Shown here one piece after another: positions 1 to 5,288 of a stretch of DNA of 5,753 nucleotides (its first letter is position 1; each line of letters opens with the position of its first letter). The stretch is from the NCBI GenBank assembly GCA_903916135.1, contig CAIWVT010000120.1, positions 1 through 5,753 on the forward strand. The letters are read 5' to 3'. The position numbers and the translations under genes are program-made. Below the pieces are notes generated by a model. That model made no database searches. It was not told the DNA's origin and saw only the letters and a program-made list of their open reading frames with translations. This DNA comes from an uncultured bacterium (GTDB lineage Bacteria; Bacteroidota; Bacteroidia; Bacteroidales; CAIWKO01).

Positions 1-513
1 CAAAAACAATTTATTTATTGATGTCCGATTTCTCCAATCAAGCAAAAACTATTTTTTTATTGATGTCCGATTTCTCCAACGAAGCAAAAACTATTTTTTT
101 ATTGATGTCCGATTTCTCCAATCAAGCAAATTCAAATTTTATACACATGTCCTATATCTCCCATCAAGCAAAAACTAATTTTTTATTGATGTCCGATTTC
201 TCCAATGGTACAAAAAACATTCAGGACATGATGTCCGATTTCTCCGATGGCACAAAGAACGTTCAGGGTATGATGTCCGATATCTCCGATGACACATAGA
301 ACGTTCAGGGCTTGATATCCGAAATCTCCGATGGCACAAAAAACGTTCAGGGCTTGATGTCCGAAATCTCCGATGGCACAAAGAACGTTCAAGATATGAT
401 GTCCGATTTCTCCAATGGCATAAAGTGAATTCTTTGCATGATTTCCGATATCTCCCATGACACCCTGAACGTTCAGGATATGATGTCCGATTTCTCCAAT
501 GGCACGCAGACCT
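1..513. repeat. 42-bp tandem repeat array (minisatellite), left end outside window
   Basis: Copies begin at 21, 63, 105, 147, 189, 231, 273, 315, 357, 399, 441 and 483, so the period is exactly 42 bp with no insertion or deletion. Bases 1-20 match the tail of one more copy, so the array continues to the left. The last copy decays after about 510. Every copy begins with a head close to ATGTCCGATTTCTCCAAT; variants in the middle are GATATC and GAAATC. Copies up to the one at 147 share an A/T-rich tail (CAAGCAAAAACTA plus a T-run). Copies from 189 onward have a different tail of the type GGCACAAAGAACGTTCAGGG. There are no unique spacers. Because 42 is a multiple of three, long open frames appear on both strands (14-residue repeats). 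The + frame, however, is broken by TAG at 297-299 and TGA at 426-428, and copy differences change amino acids freely (Phe/Ile, Asp/Glu), so I read the array as non-coding. Its function is unknown. Confidence 0.95.
464..477. repeat. 14-bp perfect palindrome inside repeat copy 11
   Basis: CCTGAACGTTCAGG is perfectly self-complementary. It is the most complete version of a palindromic core found at the same offset in other right-hand copies: GAACGTTC at 257-264, 299-306 and 383-390, and AACGTT at 342-347. In the copy at 399 the core is replaced by GAATTC, which is still palindromic. It could be a dimer binding site or a small hairpin; neither is shown by the sequence. Confidence 0.6.
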
Positions 514-543
514 ATAAAACAAGGCTTTTATCTAACCATTCAA

Positions 544-606
544 TTATAAATACTCCTTTAAGCATCTTCGGAAATAATGGACAACTGAGGCGGAGTATTT
601 TTATAA
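544..606. repeat. Imperfect inverted repeat with 35-bp loop
   Basis: The left arm TTATAAATACTCC (544-556) pairs with the right arm GGAGTATTTTTATAA (592-606). Nine bases pair without a break (548-556 with 592-600). The outer TTATAA/TTATAA pairs after a 2-base bulge in the right arm. The 35-bp loop (557-591) contains no obvious motif. It is not followed by a T-run in a position suggesting a terminator. It may be the remains of a small palindromic element or a structured RNA stem; the role is unknown. Confidence 0.5.
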
Positions 607-637
607 TACCTGATGATATTAGTCGGGGCGCAACATG

Positions 638-663
638 TAGGGATATGATATGCTATGTCCCTA
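638..663. repeat. Near-palindromic hairpin, REP-like or terminator-like
   Basis: The arms TAGGGATATG (638-647) and TATGTCCCTA (654-663) form a 10-bp stem as RNA, with six Watson-Crick pairs at the base (TAGGGA/TCCCTA), two internal G-U wobbles and a 6-base loop. It is followed on the + strand by TTATTTT, which would suit a weak intrinsic terminator for transcription coming out of the array. The left arm is preceded by a G/C-rich run (CGGGGCGCAACATG, 624-637) that has no matching partner on the right. It therefore also looks like one side of a larger decayed palindrome. Both readings are inference. Confidence 0.45.
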
Positions 664-819
664 TTATTTTCCATCTTGCTTGTCAGATTTCTTTTTTATC
701 ATTCGCTAAATATTGCACCAAACGGAATTTGAAACAGGCTGATAATGATTTTTGGCATGAAGTTCGTAAGGTGTTTAAAAATATTTTCAATCTATGTCTT
801 CAAGTTCAAAAGAAATTTG

Positions 820-827
820 TAATTTTG
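820..827 (+). promoter_or_regulatory. Candidate Bacteroidetes-type -7 element
   Basis: TAATTTTG fits the Bacteroidetes -7 consensus TAnnTTTG and lies 57 bp before the ATG at 885, which would give a leader of roughly 50 nt. No good TTTG-type -33 element is present at the expected distance (the bases around 797-800 read TCTT). In such AT-rich DNA the octamer could be chance, so this is only a candidate for the start of the operon. Confidence 0.25.
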
Positions 828-884
828 AAAAGGCAAATTTTGATGCTTAATTCAAACAATTTATTTATTTAATTACTTAGTATA

Positions 885-1898
885 ATGCAGCGTATCATTA
901 AGTTTATTGTTCTTGCGTCCATCAGCATTCTCTTTGTTTCATGCACCTGCAACAGAACCAAAGAAGACAAGATTGATGCACCAAAGCTCGACACCACTGT
1001 CAAAATACACATCCATCGTTATGAGAAGGCATTGTTCAGTCTTAATAAAAATGATTTGCAAAATGAATTGAAAAGAATCAAACCCGAATTTCATTTCTTT
1101 TTGAATGCAGATTTGGATGACCAAGCTAATCTAAAACAACTCTCCGATTTTATCAACGACCCACAAATGCAGGAGAATTATGTGGCGGTTCAAAATAAAT
1201 ATAAAGATATCTTAAACATTGAGCGTCAGCTTTCATGTGCATTGACCTATTTCAAATATTACTTCCCCGACCGACGTATCCCAAAAGTTTATACCTTTAT
1301 AGGTGGCATGGACTTCGAAAACCCGATAATTTATGCCGACTCTGTGCTTATTATTGCTTTGGATATGTATTTGGGTGAGGATTATAAACTCTATACCATG
1401 TATGGATTGCCACAGTTTATGAAATATGGTATGTCCGAAGAATACATCACACGCGATTGCATCAAAGCCATGGCGGATTATTATTGTTATACAGATTTAA
1501 AAAATGCGACATGTTTAGATAATATGATGTATAACGGCAAAGTTCTCTATTTTATGGATGCCATGCTTCCCGAAATGCAGGACACAATCAAGATTAAATA
1601 TTCGAAGAAACAATTGGCTTGGTGTTATGATAATGAATCGAAAGTGTGGGCATATTTTATTGATAATAACATGCTCTACAGTAAAGATTACACTAACTTT
1701 ACGAAATTCTTTGACCCTGGTCCGTTCACAACAGTCTTCTCTAAGTCATCGCCTCCGCGAACTGGAATTTGGTTGGGTTGGCGTATCATTCGGAAATATA
1801 TGAAGCAGACGGATGAATTGAATTTGAAGAAACTCCTTGAAGAAAAAGATGCACAGAAAGTTCTTACTATATCAAAATATAAACCTCAAAAACCATGA
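885..1898 (+). CDS. gldB: GldB-family lipoprotein
   Basis: This is a 337-residue lipoprotein of the GldB family, anchored in the envelope. In gliding Bacteroidota GldB is needed for gliding motility and type IX secretion; homologues in non-gliding Bacteroidales have no settled role. The N-terminus is a lipoprotein signal with a hydrophobic core and lipobox LFVSC, putting the lipidated cysteine at residue 20. Family-like blocks are seen in order: YFPDRRIPKVYTFIGG (125-140), ALDMYLGED (158-166), NGKVLYFMDAMLPE (217-230), a Trp-rich segment QLAWCYDNESKVWAYFI (243-259), GIWLGWRIIRKYM (294-306) and a closing SKYKP (330-334). The length is normal for the family. The ATG gives the lipoprotein signal directly; there is no Shine-Dalgarno sequence, as is usual in this phylum. 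It is the first gene of a probable four-gene operon, and its stop overlaps the next start by 4 bp. No gldC follows. Assignment to the family is strong from block recognition; a role in gliding here is not supported by context. Confidence 0.87.
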   Translation: MQRIIKFIVLASISILFVSCTCNRTKEDKIDAPKLDTTVKIHIHRYEKALFSLNKNDLQNELKRIKPEFHFFLNADLDDQANLKQLSDFINDPQMQENYVAVQNKYKDILNIERQLSCALTYFKYYFPDRRIPKVYTFIGGMDFENPIIYADSVLIIALDMYLGEDYKLYTMYGLPQFMKYGMSEEYITRDCIKAMADYYCYTDLKNATCLDNMMYNGKVLYFMDAMLPEMQDTIKIKYSKKQLAWCYDNESKVWAYFIDNNMLYSKDYTNFTKFFDPGPFTTVFSKSSPPRTGIWLGWRIIRKYMKQTDELNLKKLLEEKDAQKVLTISKYKPQKP

Positions 1899-2872
1899 AA
1901 AAGCTCATTTATTTTATCATTCTCTATTTATTGACCACAACTTTATTTGCTCAAGGAAATGGCAATCCAACCATCAATTGTGTTGTTTTTGATACAAACA
2001 CATCTAAAATTCCCGAAAATATAATTAAAACGGTATCCGTTGACCATTTAGATCATGTATGGTTTGCTACCGGCGATTGTTTTTTTGGTGGAAAGTTGGT
2101 TGAATACTTCGACAATGAATTTAGGGTGTATGATTCAACAAACTGCAGCATGGACGATAGATTCGTAACGACTATATTCATAGATATAAATAATACCAAA
2201 TGGATAGGCACACGCTTTCATGGGATATATAAATTTGATGGCTCTAAGTGGGTAAATTATGTGCCTCAAAACTCACCTTTGCCCGGTGTTCATGTAGTTT
2301 CTATAAACCAAGACAGAGATGGAACTTTATGGTTTGTAACTGAAAAGGAACTTACTTCTTTCGATGGGGTAAACTGGAAAGTTTATAAAAGTTCCGATAT
2401 TCATTTAGCGTTCGACGAATTGTATGAAGTGGCTGTGGATAATCAAAACAATAAATGGATAGCAAGCAATAAAGGTTTTGCAAAATTTGATGGGGCTACG
2501 TGGAGCATCTTCCAAAAAGAAAACTCCAAATTGCCCAGCAATCAGGTGAACAGCGTTTATTGCGATAAATCAGGGATACTGTGGGTGGTATATTGGAGCG
2601 GTTTAATCAAAATTGAAAAAGAGAACTGGACCATTTACACATCTGAAAATTCAGGTTTACCTGAGTTTAATGATTATAAAATATTTATTGATGCCAATGG
2701 GACGAAATGGATAGGTACTTCCTTGGGAATTGTGCGCCATGAAAATGACAAATGGGCTTCTTTCACACCACAAAATTCATGTGTTAGGAGTTTCTTTATT
2801 AATAAAATCGTTAGTGACTCAAAGAACAATAAATGGGTTGCCTCTAACGATGGACTTTTAATGATTAAATAG
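1895..2872 (+). CDS. Secreted seven-bladed beta-propeller protein (Reg_prop type)
   Basis: This 325-residue protein has a signal peptide (residues 1-19, probable cut LFA|Q) followed only by propeller repeats. The motif D..N.KW(I/V)(G/A)....G(L/I)..F(D/E)...W..Y...NS.LP recurs. The key Trp residues fall at 56, 103, 146, 188, 230, 272 and 314, so the blades are 42-47 residues long and there are seven of them, enough for one closed propeller. The repeats match the two-component-regulator propeller family (Reg_prop), which in Bacteroidota usually forms the periplasmic sensor of hybrid histidine kinases. Here there is no membrane helix, Y_Y_Y domain, kinase or C-terminal sorting domain, and the protein ends right after the last blade. 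It is therefore a stand-alone propeller, probably periplasmic or outside the cell, where it may bind a ligand or partner protein. Its ATG overlaps the gldB stop (ATGA), which suggests translational coupling, so the neighbouring lipoprotein is a possible partner. That link is inference. Confidence 0.85.
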   Translation: MKKLIYFIILYLLTTTLFAQGNGNPTINCVVFDTNTSKIPENIIKTVSVDHLDHVWFATGDCFFGGKLVEYFDNEFRVYDSTNCSMDDRFVTTIFIDINNTKWIGTRFHGIYKFDGSKWVNYVPQNSPLPGVHVVSINQDRDGTLWFVTEKELTSFDGVNWKVYKSSDIHLAFDELYEVAVDNQNNKWIASNKGFAKFDGATWSIFQKENSKLPSNQVNSVYCDKSGILWVVYWSGLIKIEKENWTIYTSENSGLPEFNDYKIFIDANGTKWIGTSLGIVRHENDKWASFTPQNSCVRSFFINKIVSDSKNNKWVASNDGLLMIK

Positions 2873-3622
2873 ATGAAAGATTTTGAAGATTGTATCGCTG
2901 TGCTAAAATCGCAGGCAAACCCCGACAATGTAGCAGGCATGGCACGTTACGGGATTTCGGTAGATAAAGCCTTCGGAGTTTCGCTGCCCGTTATTCGCGC
3001 TTTGGCAAAAAAATACAAGAACAATCATGCATTAGCACTTCAATTGTGGCAAAGCGGATATCACGAGGCTCGTATATTGGCTACTATGGTCGAAAATCCA
3101 AATGAAGTTACGGAAGCGCAAATGGAACTCTGGGTTGCTGATTTCGATTCGTGGGATGTGTGCGACCAATGTTGCAGCAATTTGTTGGACAAGACTCCTT
3201 TTGCTGAGGACAAAGCATTTGCATGGGCTATGCGCGATCAGGAATATGTGAAACGTGCAGGTTTTGTGATGATGGCATGTTTGGCAGTACATAGTAAGAC
3301 ATTGAAAGATGTTGTGTTTATGGTATTTTTACTCTACATTGCTGCATGTTCTGAGGACTCACGCAATTTTGTTCGGAAAGCAGTGAATTGGGCGTTGCGA
3401 CAGATTGGCAAACGCAATCAAGAGTTGCATGAAAAAGCTCTTTTACTGTGTCAGGTTCTAGTTGCCAGTGAGAACAAAAACGCACAATGGATTGGAAAAG
3501 ATGCTTTGAAAGAACTGATGGGTGCAACAGCCATAAACCGGATGATGGCGAAAGATAAAATGTTGAAAGCTTATAATTCAAAGTTGATAGAGCGAAGTTC
3601 CGAATTCAAAATTGAACGTTAG
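2873..3622 (+). CDS. AlkD-like DNA alkylation repair glycosylase
   Basis: This 249-residue, all-helical, HEAT-repeat-type protein belongs to the DNA alkylation repair (AlkD) family. AlkD removes N3- and N7-alkylated purines from DNA by cutting the glycosidic bond, without the base-flipping pocket used by other glycosylases. The residues known to matter in Bacillus cereus AlkD (Trp109, Asp113, Arg148, Trp187) have plausible equivalents here: Trp94 and Asp98 in FDSWDVCDQCC, Arg128 in YVKRAGFVMMA and Trp173 in NFVRKAVNWALRQIGKRN. The last block is the most typical signature of the family. The length is close to that of AlkD (about 237 residues) and no signal peptide is present, as expected for a cytoplasmic enzyme. 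The ATG follows the stop of the propeller gene with no gap (TAGATG), pointing to coupled translation. There is no functional link to the envelope genes upstream; position in the operon may simply be inherited. AlkC and AlkD2 relatives are less likely, because the catalytic Trp/Asp pair is intact. Confidence 0.9.
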   Translation: MKDFEDCIAVLKSQANPDNVAGMARYGISVDKAFGVSLPVIRALAKKYKNNHALALQLWQSGYHEARILATMVENPNEVTEAQMELWVADFDSWDVCDQCCSNLLDKTPFAEDKAFAWAMRDQEYVKRAGFVMMACLAVHSKTLKDVVFMVFLLYIAACSEDSRNFVRKAVNWALRQIGKRNQELHEKALLLCQVLVASENKNAQWIGKDALKELMGATAINRMMAKDKMLKAYNSKLIERSSEFKIER

Positions 3623-3651
3623 AATCTATAGCTTCAAAGAGTACGTAATAT

Positions 3652-5142
3652 ATGGCGAAGCCAAAAAAGAAAAAGCCTAACATTCGCAATTTAGAGAAAG
3701 TTGCGAAAGCTCAGTATAAGAATGAGTTTTTTAGAAAGCTACGGAAAGCACTGGATGCGATTGGTTGTGGAGCTATTTATGATTTGTTGTCGGCGGTTGA
3801 GCTTGAATATATCTATTCGACACGATGTCAATCCATAAATATATCGGTGGCAGAAAATGATTTTATGCCTCCGGGGAAGTTGAAATGGATAAAGCGCTTG
3901 GTTTCTGCCATGCTGAAACGCTATGATGTGCAGTTGATGCCCAATGGAGGCTCGGTTGATTTGGATACGTTTTTAACGGCTGGTGTAACCCTCGTATTAT
4001 ATCAACGTGCGCTCGAAGCGTCTCATTATCGTCTTGCGCTAAAGGTTAAAGAAGCTTTGTCGCCTTTCGAGCAAAATAAGCAGAGCAGGTTAGATGCCTT
4101 TGGTCATTTGAAGCATATTGCGCTCACAACAGGATTGATGATGAGCGATTTCACCAAACGTGTTTATTGGTCAGATACGAATTTGAAAGTAGCTCAAAAC
4201 GATTTGAATGTAGGTTTTCAGATGGTTTGGCACAGTATAATTCCAGAAAAGTTTTATGTACAGATTAAAAACGAAACGCATTTAGGCTTTCGGGTTGGTT
4301 TGCCTGAATATCAAAAGGGACCGAAATGGATCAGCATCCGTGCAGGCACGCAGGGGTTGCCTGCCGAAAGTGCCGACCAAGATGTGGAGGTGTATATTCA
4401 GCATCATGCGTTGAGGCGGTTGACCGAACGTAACGATTGTGTTAGTCGTGAAAGTATTTTATTGGAATTGATTCGTTCGCTCGAAAATCCCAAAATGGTT
4501 TATGATGAGAAGTCAGAAAAAATACTTATTGATTTCTATCTCTATAATGTGAAAACCGGCTATCTTTTAGCATATTGTGTTGGCAACAAACTCCTGATTC
4601 GCACTTTTTTATTTATTACACACATGGGCGTTCCCGAAGGAGATAAATTGCGTCAACAGACAGGCTTGAAGAAAAAAGAAATTGAATTTTTGGAGTTGGA
4701 TAAATTAAGCACGTTTATGACTCCCGAAATTCAAGAAAATAAACATATTAAACATCTGTTTATTGAGGCAGGTTGTCGGTCGTTGTTTAGTTTGTATAAG
4801 ATTTTGTTGCAAAAAAATATCAAAATAAGCAAACATCCCAACACCGCTTTGCTTGAAGATTATTTGGGTCTTGACCTCACCAAAGAATATTTGGAAGAAG
4901 ATGAAGAAGAGATTTTCATGGAAGAAGAATTTGAGGAAGAAACTCCTCAGACTGTTGAAGCTGATGAAGGGAGTGCTGAAGGAAATGTGCCGGAGCAACC
5001 CCCGCATATAAACATTTGGTTGAAAATACTTGGATGGATAGTGATTGTAATTATGACTATACCCATAGTTTTATGGTTGATTGTTAAATTGACTTATAAA
5101 TCATATAGAAAAAAAAGAAGAAACAAAAAGAAAGGTTTATAA
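3652..5142 (+). CDS. Unknown protein with DUF4258-like core, acidic linker and C-terminal membrane segment
   Basis: I do not recognise this 496-residue protein as a named family. In order it shows: a very basic start (MAKPKKKKPN); a mainly helical N-terminal region (about 14-170); a central region (about 246-325) with YIQHHALRRLTERND, then a helix, ENPKMVYD, and strands ending in LLIRTFLFIT; a conserved-looking block GVPEGDKL...GL...FLELDKLSTF (326-355); helices to about 405; a strongly acidic linker (about 411-445, many Glu); a single membrane helix (about 455-478, IWLKILGWIVIVIMTIPIVLWLIV); and a basic tail (KSYRKKRRNKKKGL). The basic tail favours a cytoplasmic C-terminus by the positive-inside rule; the topology of the large N-terminal part is uncertain, but the lack of a signal peptide and its basic start favour the cytoplasm. 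The central H-A-L-x-R-L-x-x-R pattern followed by strands resembles DUF4258/RelE-like folds, which is a weak inference. The gene starts 29 bp after the alkD-like gene, with an AAAGAG stretch (3636-3641) at a fair ribosome-binding distance. Confidence 0.85.
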   Translation: MAKPKKKKPNIRNLEKVAKAQYKNEFFRKLRKALDAIGCGAIYDLLSAVELEYIYSTRCQSINISVAENDFMPPGKLKWIKRLVSAMLKRYDVQLMPNGGSVDLDTFLTAGVTLVLYQRALEASHYRLALKVKEALSPFEQNKQSRLDAFGHLKHIALTTGLMMSDFTKRVYWSDTNLKVAQNDLNVGFQMVWHSIIPEKFYVQIKNETHLGFRVGLPEYQKGPKWISIRAGTQGLPAESADQDVEVYIQHHALRRLTERNDCVSRESILLELIRSLENPKMVYDEKSEKILIDFYLYNVKTGYLLAYCVGNKLLIRTFLFITHMGVPEGDKLRQQTGLKKKEIEFLELDKLSTFMTPEIQENKHIKHLFIEAGCRSLFSLYKILLQKNIKISKHPNTALLEDYLGLDLTKEYLEEDEEEIFMEEEFEEETPQTVEADEGSAEGNVPEQPPHINIWLKILGWIVIVIMTIPIVLWLIVKLTYKSYRKKRRNKKKGL

Positions 5143-5288
5143 AGGCATAAAGTCTGTAAAATATATTAGTTGAGGTGCCTAAAGTGAACTAATATACTTC
5201 GATTGCCAAAAGCATTTATACCGATAGGGCATACTTTCAATTTGATTTGGATAAAAACAGAGCTAATAATGGTATTAATTGCACGTTT
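5143..5288. other. Convergent intergenic spacer
   Basis: This 146-bp AT-rich gap lies between two genes that point toward each other. Apart from the inverted repeat at 5162-5196 it holds nothing I can assign. A clear intrinsic terminator with a GC stem and T-run is not present for the + strand operon. Confidence 0.6.
5162..5196 (-). terminator. Inverted repeat, possible terminator for the minus-strand gene
   Basis: TATATTAGTT (5162-5171) and AACTAATATA (5187-5196) are perfectly complementary over 10 bp, with a 15-base loop. Read on the minus strand, the stem is followed by TTTTACAG, a short T-run that could support termination of the gene ending at 5289, about 90 bp earlier on that strand. 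Read on the + strand it is followed by CTTCGATT, which does not fit. The stem is AT-rich, so as a terminator it would be weak. It may instead be a protein-binding palindrome. Confidence 0.35.

Larger units (their letters stand above)
514..884. other. 371-bp spacer without a credible gene
   Basis: The stretch between the repeat array and the gldB-like gene is AT-rich. An open frame runs through it on the + strand (438-872), but it starts inside the repeats, crosses two inverted repeats, shows no recognisable domain and ends in low-complexity sequence, so I do not call it a gene. What can be seen are an imperfect inverted repeat at 544-606, a hairpin at 638-663 and a weak promoter-like octamer at 820-827. 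About 155 bp between the hairpin and that octamer hold nothing I recognise. Confidence 0.7.

Noticed and set aside
18..299. Plus-strand protein made of 14-residue repeats (MSDFSN...)
   Set aside because: It starts at a TTG inside the array and the frame is stopped at 297-299 and again at 426-428. Open frames are expected from a repeat whose length is a multiple of three, and copy differences are not biased to silent positions.
1..513. CRISPR array
   Set aside because: The repeats are directly adjacent with no unique spacers, the whole 42-bp unit varies in a graded way, and no cas genes are present.
175..522. Minus-strand Cys/His/Arg-rich repeat protein (CHRRxRTSxPERSL) resembling metal-binding knuckles
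   Set aside because: It is the same repeats read backwards. Another overlapping minus frame (183-458) is also open, there is no start context or non-repeat domain, and the spacing of Cys and His is only the DNA period.
4..869. 16-bp direct repeat (AAACAATTTATTTATT at 4-19 and 854-869) as target-site duplication of a mobile element
   Set aside because: The match is exact but very low in complexity, long for a target duplication, and no transposase or terminal inverted repeats lie between the copies.
438..872. 144-residue plus-strand gene in the spacer
   Set aside because: It begins in the repeats, crosses two inverted repeats, shows no recognisable domain and ends in low-complexity sequence.
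1558..1803. Second plus-strand frame inside the gldB-like gene
   Set aside because: It is a shadow frame of a well-supported coding sequence, with no domain of its own.
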